Positions 1-11,494 of a stretch of DNA of 64,000 nt are shown one piece after another (the first letter of the stretch is position 1; each line of letters begins with the position of its first letter). The DNA is taken from the NCBI GenBank assembly GCA_019918135.1, contig WBZZ01006247.1:47501-111500 (forward strand), written 5' to 3'. The notes under the pieces were generated by a model. The model had not been told where the DNA came from. It searched no databases and saw only the letters and a program-made list of their open reading frames with translations. The DNA is from Paulinella micropora (lineage: Eukaryota > Cercozoa > Imbricatea > Euglyphida > Paulinellidae). The translations under genes and the position numbers were made by a program.

Positions 1-74
1 TTCTTTCGAGAATAGTCATTTAATAACAGGTGTTTACCAGACCTCGAGTGACCGTGCTCACCCCTTTGCCAAAG
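1..74 (-). mobile_element. Fragment of Penelope-like element E' (5' region, continues off the left edge)
   Basis: These bases are the reverse complement, with few changes, of about 49583-49650 in element E, just before and into its first reading frame. The stretch rejoins 57055-57437, the reverse complement of 49214-49590, if element D and one AAAG are removed. E' therefore starts at about 57437 on the minus strand, was split by D, and continues beyond base 1. Only its 5' noncoding region is visible here. Confidence 0.85.
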
Positions 75-233
75 TTTTGCCGGTTCGATGTCAAAAGAAT
101 ATATGAGTTATTGATGCCTATCCTTTTACTCAACCAAATTCAATAACTTCGCCAGTAACCCAATCTTCTTCACTTATATAAATAAAGATCAAAGATGGTG
201 GGAAAATGTGGGAGACTAGCGAAGCCCGAAAAC
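75..233 (-). repeat. Element D left (3') LTR, piece 1
   Basis: Matches 56705-56862 of the intact right LTR closely; the few differences include a short insertion near 100. It follows target duplication copy AAAG at 71-74. Element B is inserted after base 233, duplicating AAAC. Confidence 0.85.
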
Positions 234-471
234 TGTAATGCCCCCAACGATAGCTCGTAAAAAATCGGTAATACAACCAAACACAGTCCTCAAAAGATGA
301 GAATGATGTCTCGTTATATTAGCTCAGTGAAGCCAAAAAGGAAAACTGCAACAGACCAGGAATAAAATGGCATCAGGTCCAATCCGGACAAATAATACTG
401 AAAAACAAGCTGGTGCACCTGTCACCAGGAAAAGGTACTTTTTACCGGCTATCCGGGGGGTGATGTCTACA
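234..471 (-). repeat. Element B 3' LTR
   Basis: The 238-bp repeat begins TG and ends CA (TGTAATGCC...TCTACA as written on the plus strand). It matches 22659-23034 apart from about seven substitutions and a tetranucleotide-repeat block present only in the right copy. Confidence 0.93.
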
Positions 472-624
472 GTACCCCCTCCCGATTTTATGACGGAAAT
501 AGCATTTTCGTCATACACCTTCTGATTTCTTTCTGCAAATAGTATGCGCTATGGAGTCATGCCACACAGCGCATCGACCCACGGATAGACGCTAAAAGAC
601 GATAAATATATCCTCATACGGCAC
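472..624 (-). other. Element B purine tract and terminal 3' noncoding piece
   Basis: Read on the minus strand, a G-rich tract (GGGAGGGGGTAC) directly abuts the 3' LTR at 472-485, as expected for second-strand priming. The remaining bases are B noncoding sequence up to the insertion point of A, ending in target copy GCAC at 621-624. Confidence 0.8.
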
Positions 625-841
625 TGTACTATCCCCAACAATAGCTCAATGGACGAGTAATCGGTAATATAACCAAACACAGTCCTCAAAAAAGAGAATG
701 ATGTCTCGTTATATTAGCTCAGTGACGCAAAGACAAAAAGCCGCCAAAAGACCAGGATCAAATTGGCATTTCAGACGTGTCCGGCCAGACGAAATCTATA
801 AATAAGTTTTTTACCGGATAATTCGGGGGGTGATGTCCACA
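625..841 (-). repeat. Element A 3' LTR
   Basis: The 217-bp terminal repeat begins TGTACTATCC and ends GATGTCCACA on the plus strand. It matches 10716-10933 with about four substitutions and one single-base length difference. It also resembles the element B LTR in the shared block near 'AACCAAACACAGTCCTC'. Confidence 0.95.
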
Positions 842-1660
842 GTACCCCCTCCCAGTTTTTTATGGCGGAACTTCGTTTCCGACATAATACGCTTTGAATT
901 GATTTCTTTTCTGACTAAGATTCGTTTGGAGTTATGTATCAAGATACATCAACCCACGAATTAGCCGTTATAAAACAACAATGATACTTGCCCCGGTACC
1001 AATCGTGTATATACTCTAGCACATTCAGTATCTATATTAAAATCTTCCTCTTTCTTCTGTCGATAAGATATTTGTGCAGTATGTCCAAGTATAATGTTTT
1101 ATGGTTGAGTAATAATGTAATGTCGCCATTTCCATATATATGTAATAACCGGTCGTCGGTTTCCATAAATTCATTTACTTTTTGTGAAGACATACCCTTG
1201 TATAAATCGGTATCATTTAATACAGTGTCAGGTGATCAAGTCTGACGACTATATCCGAAGTTGGGTTGAGTGCGCCCTAACCTTGCGATATGCCGATACA
1301 AGTAGAGATCGATGGAATCCGGTGTAGCAGTTCATGTTATTAAAATATATCAGTTCTTGATTAGACTGTAGAGTCTTTAATGAGATCATCATTCTGGTAC
1401 TAATGCGGGTCGTATCCAGGAAACACCATCGCTCACTCAAATAGCGATCCCGTAACGGTGCTGTTTCGTGGCCGTCTCGTCTGTCTCTGCCGAAGCAAGA
1501 GAATAGAATGCCTATTTTTTGTCAGCTGTGTCTTGTTAATCTCTAGAAGAATGAATGCTGTAGTAGCTTTAATATCTAAGTAAGGTTGTCGGGACGATAT
1601 TGGATCAATGCTATGTTCGCAATCGATCAGGTCCACAATACTTCTAGAGAAAAAAAATAC
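842..1660 (-). other. Element A purine tract and 3' noncoding region
   Basis: The polypurine tract (CTGGGAGGGGGTAC on the minus strand) occupies 842-855 beside the LTR. The rest has no supported gene. A stretch near 1195-1310 is similar to 12935-13050 of element B, including the 'ACTATATCCGAAG' neighbourhood, so this is conserved 3' noncoding sequence of the lineage. Confidence 0.75.
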
Positions 1661-1663
1661 TTA

Positions 1664-3620
1664 CTATAGACGCCGTTTACGCGCGCGGACTCCTTTACCT
1701 GGTGGAGGACCTCCAACCAAACTTAAGTCTAAGGTAGACTGTTCGAGGACGTCCCAAATTTTGTGAGGGATTGCGCCTTGTGCCAAGTCAAAAGGAATGT
1801 CCAGCACCCCTCGTGGTAGTGCTTGTATGGTCCACGCGGTATGATCTTTATCTGTGGGAGATATGGTATCATACCATGTCTCAAAATTCTTGGCGTCTTT
1901 GTATACTGGAAGGTATTGTCTTACTTTAGGATCTTCCACTGGATCCAGACTCCTCCAGAAATGTAAGACTGGTTGTATTATTTGTGCCGCAGTCGAAATT
2001 CGATTCGATCGCGTATGGCGTTTGTGAGGTACTGCCATGACTCTCATGAGATATAAATCTGAGAGCGTGTCATCGGCTACGTGTTGAGCCGCAGGCCTCA
2101 CCAAGTAAAAAGCGTCTTTGGCCCATGAAATATGTCCAATCGCATCTCCTTCTTTCCAACTGGGGTGAACGAGAGTGTCATTGCCCGCGCGAGGGTCTTG
2201 ATCTCCGTCAGCGCTCCCCTCTTGATGGACTCCTTGCGAACGTGCCGTCCTTATCGCCTTTCTCGGTCGGTCGTAGATAAGGTCATTTTGCGCTCTCCTT
2301 ATTTGCGCCTCCGTGAACTTTCCTTCCGGCACGTTCGACTCCACCCTTTTGCGGGTCTGAGTCCCCGCCGCACTTTTGCGGTCGGTGGCCCGCTTGTTCT
2401 CCAGCTCAGCCTCCTCCTTCTCCGCAATTGGTGCCCTGTAGGCATCCCGTTCCGAGATATCCTCCTGACGGATTGGTGGGACCTCTTTAAAGTCAGCCTC
2501 CATCCGTTTGAGTGCTTGATCAACGGACTCATCTTCAAGTAGGAAGGGATCATACTTAATCAGCCTTCGTACATTGACTATTTGAACTTTCCCTCTGCCC
2601 CTGATTTTATAATTCAAAGGCCCCATCTGTTCCATGATCTGGTATGGTCCTTTCCAGTGGATGAACAGCTTCGAGCTGACTCCCTGAGGAACCTGAGGAT
2701 GATACAGTAGTACAATATCCCCGACCTGAAATCTGACTTGATCCAGGTGTGCCTGCCTGACACCTTCAGCATCAGTCTTCCTGCGCTCCGTCTCCCTATG
2801 CGCCTGTACTATTTACTCCGCCTCCATCTTCGCCCGAAGTCTCACCCCAAACAGCTCATCCCGATCTGCCCATGAATCTTTTGGGTGCAGCAGTGAGGCT
2901 GGGATGGCTCACGCCCATATACCAATTGGTATGGCGAGACGGAACCTTTTGAACCACCTAACCCTGTAGAGGGTAGGCAATTCATAGCAAAGGCAAACGA
3001 GGATGCTGCCTCCACCCATGCCTTTTGGTTCTTCTTCTTCATACAATACATCTTCAGCGCGGCCTTGAGGGGTCTATGCACCCGCTCTATCTTGCCGTTC
3101 GCTCTGGGGTTATAGGCGGTGACATATTGCCGTTTCATGCCGTAATATGCAGATAGCTTGTCGATGACTTCATTGTTAAAGTCAGAGCCTCGATCTGAGC
3201 ATATTTTTCTCGGCACCCCAATCTGTGAGATGATCCTGTCAATCAACGCCTTGGCTGTTGTTTCTCCCGTAACGTCTTTGACTGGGACCACCCATACATA
3301 GTTGGTGGCTCTGTCTATGGCCGTTAGAAGGTATCTGTAACCTTCCGTCGTGACCGGGAAGGGTCCTACATTATCAGTGTGTAAGAACTCGAACATTCCT
3401 AAGTGTAAAGGAAAAGTCCCGATCAGGCCAAAATTCGCTTTCAATGGTGTTTTGGATGTCTTGCATGGGATGCATGCATTGACCTGTTCATCAATATTCT
3501 CCTTCATCTTCTTCCACCAGAATCGTCTCGAAATGAACATATGCGTTCTTTGTCGGCCCGGGTGCGCCAGTAGTGGGCAGTTATGAGCAGCGACAAAAAT
3601 GATGTGTCTGAGTTTCTCAG
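1664..3620 (-). mobile_element. Element A integrase and pol C-terminus
   Basis: An HHCC zinc-binding region lies near 3460-3600. The DDE core follows: first Asp in 'HTDNVGPFP' near 3370, second in 'CSDRGSDF' near 3200, Glu in 'NGKIERVHR' near 3090. A GPY/F-like integrase C-terminal fold ('KGPYQI') lies near 2630-2650, followed by an acidic/basic tail ending near 1664. This is the enzyme that inserts the cDNA into host DNA. The region is about 80% similar by eye to the same part of element B. Part of a broken element. Confidence 0.9.
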
Positions 3621-4129
3621 GAACCCAGAGAGTCCATTTGTCTGGTTGTGATGCATAGCGCCCGTGTTGGCCTTTGTACCACAAGAGACCGTCTCTCCAC
3701 CCCATCTCCTTCTGTTGCTCCTTAATCTCCTTCGTCATTTTCAGCTCGTTCGGGTTCTTGTATAGCTGTATTAGCTCTTTGAACTCCGGATCGAGAGCCT
3801 GTTGCTGTCTCCATGCAGTGGGTGAGGCTATGTGGATAGTCCCATCCTCTAGCTGCACTCCTATCCTCTCAGGGTTTTCGTCTAACTCCTCCTTGTTCTC
3901 CTGCGGGGGTTCCGCATATGCTTCTTGCTTAATCTCTTCTTGTTTTATCTCCGCCTTCGTATTCTCATATGCTTCATAGGACCACTCAGCATCCTCGAGG
4001 ACATGTGCTGTACAACATATCCCATGATCCGGACCTTGCGGGCTATGACGTAGACCCGATCGATTATATCGGACCCCTCTCGCCATCTGCATCGACTCGA
4101 TATGATGCACTTCGTATGTGCAGTCTGGG

Positions 4130-4600
4130 GATAGATCCTCCATTTCTGCTGATGATACGAGAGCTGCCACTTCTGAGTGAAACTCTAGCCTGGAGAGGCT
4201 GTCAGCGACAACATTTCGCTTGCCAGGTAGATGGACCATTGTAAAATTGAAACATGACAAGAATGCCTGCCATCTTGCTAGACGGCCAGTCTGTTCATGA
4301 TTCATCAGCCATAGTAAATTCTGGTGATCAGTCCTTACTATAAACTGAGGTCCACCCCATAAATACTCTCTCAACCGTTTGAGGGCCCAGACCACCGCCA
4401 ATGCCTCTCTCTGTCTCGTACAATAGTTTCGCTCCGCCGAGCACAACTTTCTACTTATAAACATGATCGGGCGCAACTTTTTCTCCTCATCTTCCTGTTG
4501 TAAGACTGCGCCGATCGCGAACTTTGATGCGTCTGTGTCGACTACGAATTGCTTCGAAAAGTCGGGCATCATCAGCACGAGTCCGCCATCCTTCGGATCT
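4130..4600 (-). mobile_element. Element A RNase H region
   Basis: Ty3-type RNase H motifs are readable on the minus strand: 'VVDTDASKFAIGAVLQQ' near 4545, 'REALAVVWALKRLREYL' near 4400, 'VRTDHQNLLWL' near 4335 and 'NVVADSLSRL' near 4220. The domain degrades RNA in RNA-DNA hybrids during reverse transcription. It follows the reverse transcriptase directly, as is usual for Ty3/Gypsy pol. Part of a broken element. Confidence 0.92.
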
Positions 4601-4699
4601 TTATAGATGAGATCTTTGAGCGTGTTGTACGCTTCTAAGGCTTCATCATCCCACTTCTCAAAATCACCGAAGTCGATCATTCTCTCCAACTTAGCCCGA

Positions 4700-5440
4700 G
4701 TTGCACCCCAATTGGGTATGAACTGGCTGTAATATTGCGCCATCGCAAGAAATGAGTGCAGCTCTGTGCGATTCTTCGGCCTCTGTCGGCTCATGATCTC
4801 CTCCCTCTTCTCTTTGGATATCGAGACTCTATTGTAAGAGATTTCGTACCCCAAATATGTCACGCTTGTCTTTGCGAGTTGACATTTCTTCAAATTACAT
4901 TCAGGCCAAATAGTTTGATACGCCTGAAAATATCTGTTAGATGGTCGATGTGCTCTTCCATCGTATTGGAGTACACGATAATGTCATCGATGTAACAAAA
5001 TGCGTACTCTCCCGCCTTCTGTTCTCTTCTCCTCATGAAACCTCCCTCTGTCTGGTCATTATATTTGCTACTCAGCATGCTTTGCATCGCTTTCTGAAAG
5101 AGTCCCGGGGCCTGTTTGAGTCCCATCGGAAGTACTTTCCACTGATATATCTCCATTCCCACTACAAATGCAGTCAGCCATCTGGACTTTTCATCCAGTG
5201 GAATTTGCCACAAGCCATTATTCAGATCAATGACTGAGTATAGCTTGGCGTTCCGCAATACTCGCCTTCCTTCTTCAAAAGTAGGTAATGGATTTCGTTC
5301 CTCCTCTAAAATTTTATTGACGCGGGCATAGTTAACCGTTAAGCGCCATTCTTCCTCCCGGTTTAGGCACCAGTCTCGGTTGGGAATCTATTGGAGATGT
5401 CGATCTCTCAATGAAATCCTCATCGAGTAACTGCCGCGCT
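4700..5440 (-). mobile_element. Element A reverse transcriptase region
   Basis: Ty3/Gypsy RT blocks are readable on the minus strand: 'KLYSVIDLNNGLWQIP' (block A) near 5240-5200, 'VLPMGLKQAPGLFQ' (block B) near 5140-5100 and 'CYIDDIIVYSN' (catalytic YIDD) near 5000-4970. The following 'MEEHIDHLTDIFRRI' and 'VTYLGYEIS' complete the palm. Copies RNA to cDNA. Part of a broken element. Confidence 0.92.
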
Positions 5441-5449
5441 TGTTCTTCT

Positions 5450-6960
5450 GCGATCTTTGCTTCATGTATACTCAGATTTGCCCGTCGTGGCGCCGGTGAA
5501 GGCTCAGCACCTGGTATTTTACAAATAACCGCGGTGAAGTCTTCCGGCTTGACACCTCCCGCTTGAGGGGGGTCAAAAATCGTTTTGTTCGCCTTCAATC
5601 TCTCTTTCAAAACCTCTTTCTCCTTCTCCGTATCTGCTCCTCCTGCCAATTTCTCGTCTATCGCCGCCTTAAACTCCTCCTCTGACATTCTCTTGTGATG
5701 CTTGAGGGGTGCTCTGTCCTCCTCCAAGCCCAACTCTTCTTCTGATATATCGTCCATTCCCGTTTTTTCATATGTGGCAGTGTCTGGTTCGTCGTCCTCC
5801 GCCAGACCTACCAACATATCTATTAATCTCGCATATTGCAACGGAGCTTTTCGGGTGTAGAAACCATCGAAGCATGTGAATGCTTGAGGAATCAATTTCA
5901 ACTTGTCCTGGTCTCTGAGCTTCCGCTTGTATGCACTGCTCTGCTCACGAGTCCCGAGACGACAAGCCACCACTAAGTGTTGCTTCCGTGAGGGCACCGG
6001 TATCGGATGATCAATAAGCCGGTCCCGTATCTCCTGCGCCGATATCGCCTTCTCATTGTACGGGAGTATGACCGTATATGGTTTATTATTTTTAAAAAGA
6101 GTGCGCAGGCACTTTTTCACTTCTGTCAGTGAGCGCGGCCACGTAGGCTCGTCACCCCAGAATTCGGTAATAAAGCTTTTAATATCTTCTGCTGGGATAT
6201 CAGGGAGTCGTCCCCTTCTCCTCGGTATAAACTCCTGTCTGTCCTTCTCTTCCACCTTTACGTGAAAGCAATACCCGTTGGTAATATATACATCGGCCCC
6301 TGCTCCTTCTTCAAATCTCGCCAACGATGGGCACCTTTTCCCCATGCATATAATCTCCTCTTTCCTCTTTTCAATGAGATCGTCTATCGACTTTTTATCC
6401 CATTGTGTAGAGACTGTAGCCGTATAGACCTCCGCCTCTCTCTTGTCTGACAGGTTTGAACCATCTTTAGACGCCGCGTCCGTTGGCATATATGCCTCAT
6501 ATGCGTGTGTAATGGCCACCCGTTTCCCTTCCGATGCTACCCCTAGGTGTAGGGCCTCGTATGAGTCAATAGCATGGAGAGAGTCGACAGTATATTCTTC
6601 TCCTGGCTCTACGCCGTATATGACTCTTTTGGCGGCGAAATCAATCACTGCGTTCATTGTCGCCAGTTGGTCGTACGACAAAAGAACAGATCCGTGGTAT
6701 TCGGGGACAACGTATAAGTCCACTCGATATACTCGTCCGGATTTTAATTTAAAATTTAAAGTGATGATGCCCGTTATATCCGTCCGACTACTAACTCCTT
6801 TCAAGGTGCCAGATGATTTTTTCATATTAGTTTATAACCACGCATGGTGTTTCGTAGTAAATTTCCGGCCGACAATATTAATATTCGCCATAGTATCATT
6901 ACCAACGTTTATAAAGGTATTTAATGTTTCACAAAAAAGGTTCGTATAGCATAAAGCGTC
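5450..6960 (-). mobile_element. Element A protease-like region and PR-RT spacer module
   Basis: A retropepsin-like region lies near 6600-6930 ('GNDTMANINIVG' then a beta-rich stretch ending 'AKRVIYGV'). Between it and the RT is a roughly 350-residue module containing 'TVILPYNEKAI', 'DHPIPVPSRKQH' and 'CFDGFYTRKAPLQYARLID'. The same module recurs in element B (17.2-18.2 kb) and, diverged, in element F (62.5-62.8 kb), so it is a conserved domain of the lineage whose function I cannot name. An acidic linker leads into the RT. Part of a broken element. Confidence 0.75.
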
Positions 6961-7399
6961 TGGCCGGTGACTTTTTAAGGCCAATACAAGGAGCTTGTGT
7001 TCTAAAATCTGTATCCTTTTCTCGAGGTTCGCCTCCTCCTCCCTTTCCGCCGTTTTTGTAATGTCTTTTTGGGTATTGTTCACAGGCGAAGGATGATTGT
7101 CCTTGCTTTCTCTGTTTGAGACCGTGGGGAGAGGTTGATGTCCTCCATCTTCCTTGTCTATTGTCTGTCTCGGCAAGTTGATAAGATTGATTGCCGGTTC
7201 TATTCTTACTTTCTTCGGCTGTTGCTGCGACAGGCCCGCCTGCTTTCTCTTTGCCAGCGCTTTACTCGCCTGCCTATTAGCAGCATGCACTGTTTGTTGT
7301 CGTGATGGGTGTACTGGTATTGTACTACCTTTGAGTTGGTCTGTGGCCTGCTGTGGGCTCTTAGACTCACTGGTACCCTTGGTTGGGACCTGCACAACG

Positions 7400-9900
7400 G
7401 TGTATCGTGCAATGCATGTTGTTCTGTTTTCTCCCTCCTTCTCTAGTCATTGGACTACCTCAAATCTGTTACCTGAGTCGGCATCAGTGTCGGTAGTGGT
7501 TGCGCCTGATGTCGCATAGGCCTGTGGTGCTGAGGAACTCGAGCTTGAGCTCGAGCCGTCTGCCCAGCCCCCATCTCTGTGGTACGGGCGCTCTGCGCTG
7601 CCGTATCCACCTCGGCCAACCCATCTTCCTCCTCCTCTACCTTGAAATACAGCTCTTCCTCCTGCTCTTCTCACAAATCCTCTCTCCCCCCCGCGAGTGT
7701 ATGTGCCTCGTGCGAAAGGGGCTCCTCCTCCTCGATTGATTCCTCTCCCTCCTCCTCTTCCTCGTGTTCCACCTCTTCTTCTAGCTTGCGGCTTCTACGG
7801 CTGCCGTCTTCTGATCATCTCTAGCGAAAAGAGAATTGATCGCGTCAGCTAGTTCGTGGTCATGGTCCGCGATATCCTGTAATTTCCACCCCTGATCATT
7901 GCGCAGTCGGCGCAGAACGGCGACGGTGTTGGTTTCGTCCGACCGTACGTTCTTGAGGAGTGTGTTTCGGATGCGGGTGTCCTCGACATCGTGGTTGTAC
8001 GGGCATTTCTTATTTGTGTGTTTGAAGCATTGTGCCCGTGCCCACCAACGAATACAAGGTGTGTTAGCTTCACGACTGTTCTCTCTTGGTCGCTTTCCTA
8101 GAGATCGTTGCGTATGTGCGGCTTGCGGTTGAGCAGAAGCCGATGCAGAACCGATCAAGGATGCTCTCTGGCTGTCGAGCCTCTGACAAGCGGTCATTAC
8201 TTCGGTCCACAACATTTTTGGGCTCACGGCCTTAGGCCTTAGTCGTGGCCTCAAAGACGCTCATCTCCAAAAAAGTTCAAGTGCTTTACCTTGTCGAAGG
8301 TTTTGCAGTCTTGCATGAGCAGTGTGACCTTATTTTTGTTACAGACGTGCAAAGCACTGAGGAAATATAGGAGTATGGCTTTGTGGTTATAAAAGAGAGT
8401 GTACTGGGTGCCCACATTTGTTAAGACAGATGCAAGCTGAGTGACAGACTGCAACTGCTCCGATACTAAGTCGAAAATTTCAAACCCAATCAATGTGCCA
8501 GTGCACAAGTGTTGGTATCCACTTGCTTAAAGTATCGAATGAGGGCAGCAATGGCCAGAGTACAACTCATCTCTGCATGTCCACCTTTCCTTGCTAGCTC
8601 CTCCTCTCCTCTGTACTTCTTGTAAGTTATACGATCAAAACCAGCTCCAAGGAGGGATCGATCACAGAGATGTTCTAGGACTTCATACTCCTGCTCCACC
8701 TCACACTGGTTTTGCTGGAAGCATCTGTCCATCTCATTGAACTTAATCATAAGGGTCTTCTCTGTGTCAGCCTCATCGGCAGTGATAGCATAGAGCTTAA
8801 GGCCCCCTCCCCCAATTTTGATTTTAGCTAGGGCTGCCTGCAGCGCCTGCTTTTTCTTCTGGGAGTCAGTCAAGTTAATTACTGTTCCTCCCCCTTGGGG
8901 TCCTCCTCCTGTGGGTCCTCCTCCTGCTTTCTTGGGAGCTGGGTTAGATGTGCTAGGTGGAGCCGTTGGCTTTGGAGCCACCCGTGCTACTGCCATTGCC
9001 ACAGCTATCTTCTCCTTCTGCTCCTTCTCCTTTTTCTGTCTCGTCTCTTCTTCTTTCACCTGTCGTGCTAGATGAGTCACGAACTGTGCAAGCCCTGTGG
9101 CACTAGAGAGGAAGTGTGCCTTTTCTCTCATGGAAGACTTAATATCAGCTCTGTATTTGGGATTGTTGTGAGAGGGCCTTTAATGAGAGTGTGATTCTTC
9201 GTGTGGGCCCATTGTTTCCATGTTGGTTTTTGCTCCTTCCCCTCAAAGAGGCCCTTATGGAGTTGTGTGAGGCGTTCAAGCACCTGACAAGACTGGTCAA
9301 CCTCCTCGTAAACAGGATGTTGCCTTGTGTTGTCTTTCAGTGCTTTGTACATTTCGTTGTAAGCCCGTGTGAAGGCAGTTACAAAAGCCTCAAGGGCAAA
9401 CTCAATGCCACTTTGGTTTCTACCTTCGAACTTTCTTTCTAGATTCTTGATATCAGTGGGGACACCACAGACAGACAGCCATGCTGCAGTTGTGCGTTTA
9501 TTTTTCCACTGTATGTTTGTGCGTTCATAAAATTCCGCAACGAGCACAGCAGCGTAGAGTGTTGCAGATATGTCGTATATGTCGCACAGTGTAAGAGTGT
9601 CGCCATACTTGATATCCTGCAATGGCACTCTTTCGTGCTCAAACCTCACTTTTTGAAGAGAGGCTTCGCAAGGCCGGGAATTTCGATCAGGAGGTTGCTT
9701 TGACCTTGTCCTGGTCTATTCCTTTTCTCGTAAGGAATGTAGATGTGTGTTTTATAATAGGTTGGGTAGTTAAGGAAGAAGGACTCTTCATCATCATATG
9801 TAGCCAACTGTTCCCATGTATTTGGGATATTCTGGCCAACATCCTCCATCTCTCTCTCTCTGCCTCTGTCAATGGAGATCCTCCAGTCTGACCTGCACTC
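7400..9900 (-). mobile_element. Element A gag region with CCCH zinc finger
   Basis: The region is homologous along its length to the gag of element B (19.2-21.9 kb), including 'KGPLTTIPNTELILSLP'-like, 'SLLGAGFDRITYKKYRG' and 'TCALAHWYTHWVC'-position similarities. Near 7990-8060 it has C-x8-C-x7-C-x3-H (starting 'CIRWWARAQCF'), a CCCH finger in place of the usual CCHC knuckle, followed by an Arg/Gly/Ser-rich tail near 7450-7750. The expected role is coat assembly and RNA binding. Part of a broken element. Confidence 0.75.
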
Positions 9901-10715
9901 GCTTCTTGTGCATTACCCCCCCCCCCCCCTGTCGACTCTACATCGGCTGTATACGTATACTCCTCTCTCTCCTCTCCATCTCTATCCCCCCTCTCTTCTG
10001 AGTACTGAGTCTCCTGCCCTCTCCTCCCTCACTAGGACCATAATCAGTTGGTGTCACACCAGCCTGCTCATTCTCGTCTTCCATCTTATGTTGTGAGAGT
10101 CACGTCTGCTTTTTTTTTTTTTTTTTTTTTTTTTCTGTTATTCTTATCACTCTATGCAACCTTCTTCTCCTTCTTCCTTTTCTCTGTTGAAATAGTTATG
10201 GGGCGTCAGGCCCTACACAGAGATAACGATAGTTTGGTGAAAAGAGCTGTTTTGTAGAAGTCAGTCTGTCGTCGGACAGTGCTTCGATATTTGTCTTGCT
10301 CTTGTGTGAGAGATGTGTAATCTCCTCTGGTTTCTGCAGAGAAAATGCAAGGAAAATGGTTCAGAACAGAGAGTGGCAGTGCTTTGCTCGTTTTCCCTCT
10401 GTCTGTGTGTTTGTCTGATGTTTTTTTCGCACTTGTCCTACTTGGCTTTATGCAAGCAGCAAGAGGGAGTGGAGTAGGTGTGGTCTGGTGTCTTGTAGAA
10501 GAGCACACAGAAGCCAAATGTGCACAAGGGCTAAAGGTTATGCCAGCTTGTGACAAATTGATTGCTTGTTTGTAAGTTTTTTGTTTGAGGATGAGTAGGA
10601 GTGTTTGTTTTCGTCTGATGTCTGTGCGACAGATCAGCGAAAAATAAATTTGTGCTTATCTGATGTCTGTACGACAGATCAGAAAAGAAATCAGCCTTTA
10701 GCTATGGACTCCAAA
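9900..10715 (-). other. Element A leader and primer binding site
   Basis: This is a low-coding, G+T-rich leader with C11 and T23 runs (near 9917 and 10111). The 15 bases next to the 5' LTR (10701-10715) read on the minus strand as TTTGGAGTCCATAGC. That contains TGG, which would pair with a tRNA 3'-CCA end. Elements B and D have the same TGGAGTCC core, suggesting a shared primer tRNA. Confidence 0.7.
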
Positions 10716-10933
10716 TGTACTATCCCCAACGATAGCTCAATGGAAGAGTAAGTCGGTAATATAACCAAACACAGTCCTCAAAAAAGAGAATGATGTCTCG
10801 TTATATTAGCTCAGTGACGCAAAGACAAAAAGCCGCCAAAAGACCAGGATCAACTTGGCATTTCAGACGTGTCCGGCCAGACGAAATCTATAAATACGTT
10901 TTTTACCGGATAATTCGGGGGGTGATGTCCACA
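10716..10933 (-). repeat. Element A 5' LTR
   Basis: The 218-bp partner of 625-841. It is followed by GCAC at 10934-10937, matching 621-624. Confidence 0.95.
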
Positions 10934-10937
10934 GCAC

Positions 10938-11101
10938 GTCAAAGCGGATTCTCCAGCCATTCTTGTAGATTTTTGAACTCCTTCCTCTCAATCTCTTTTT
11001 TTTTTTTTTTTTTTTTTCTCGGCAGTATGTCAAGAACAAACGTACTAGCAACGTGGTGCTGTAGTACGATTCCCCCTTTGATCTCCTTCTTCTTCTTATC
11101 A
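10938..11101. other. Element B 3' noncoding remnant beside A
   Basis: Short sequence between the A insertion and the SINE cluster, with a T18-20 run near 11000. No gene was recognised. Its end grades into ATT repeats. Confidence 0.5.
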
Positions 11102-11126
11102 TTATCATTATTATTATTATTATTAC

Positions 11127-11203
<77 letters not shown>

Positions 11204-11204
<1 letters not shown>

Positions 11205-11436
11205 GGACACCGTGATAGCCCAGTGGTCAAGTTCTACCATCTGGGCCCTGTCGCCAGTTCGATTCCCGTCGGTGCCACCAGTATTTTCATTGAACATACC
11301 GGTCCGTCTGGAAGTGTTGGAACTGCCCGTGCGGGGGGTGTCATTAGAGCCTATCGACAATTCTTCGTACTCCCCTCACGGGTGAGACGATGGAGGCGCA
11401 TGTGCAGAAATGCATCAGCCATTGACAGAGAAGCAC
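11204..11436 (+). mobile_element. tRNA-derived SINE, copy 1 (short form)
   Basis: The 5' part has RNA polymerase III promoter boxes: A box TAGCCCAGTGG at 11216-11226 and B box AGTTCGATTCC at 11256-11266, about 30 bases apart, followed by GTGCCACCA as in a tRNA 3' end. A tRNA-unrelated body ('CTCCCCTCACGGGTGAG') and a (TTA)n tail follow. This is the layout of a SINE. Copy 1 lacks the internal 35-bp duplication seen in copies 2 and 3. It would depend on an unseen LINE for mobilisation. Confidence 0.85.

Positions 11437-11493
<57 letters not shown>

Positions 11494-11494
<1 letters not shown>

Larger units (their letters stand above)
625..10933 (-). mobile_element. Ty3/Gypsy-type element A (fossil, nested in B)
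   Basis: A is 10.3 kb, with LTRs at 625-841 and 10716-10933 and GCAC duplicated at 621-624 and 10934-10937. On the minus strand the order is LTR, primer site, leader, gag with a CCCH finger, protease-like region, spacer module, reverse transcriptase, RNase H, integrase, 3' noncoding region, purine tract, LTR. Its proteins are close relatives of those of B throughout. The LTRs differ by about four substitutions and one base of length, roughly 98% identity, so it is younger than B, as its nesting requires. All expected parts are present, but it is broken in several places. Confidence 0.94.

Noticed and set aside
10111-10133. Poly-T tract as a retroposed poly(A) tail (also near 11000 and 42519)
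   Set aside because: No target duplication or element body is visible beside it.
11204-11275. A functional tRNA gene (also at 11494 and 12398)
   Set aside because: The promoter boxes are good, but the T arm and acceptor do not pair properly, and each copy continues into a body and TTA tail, as SINEs do.
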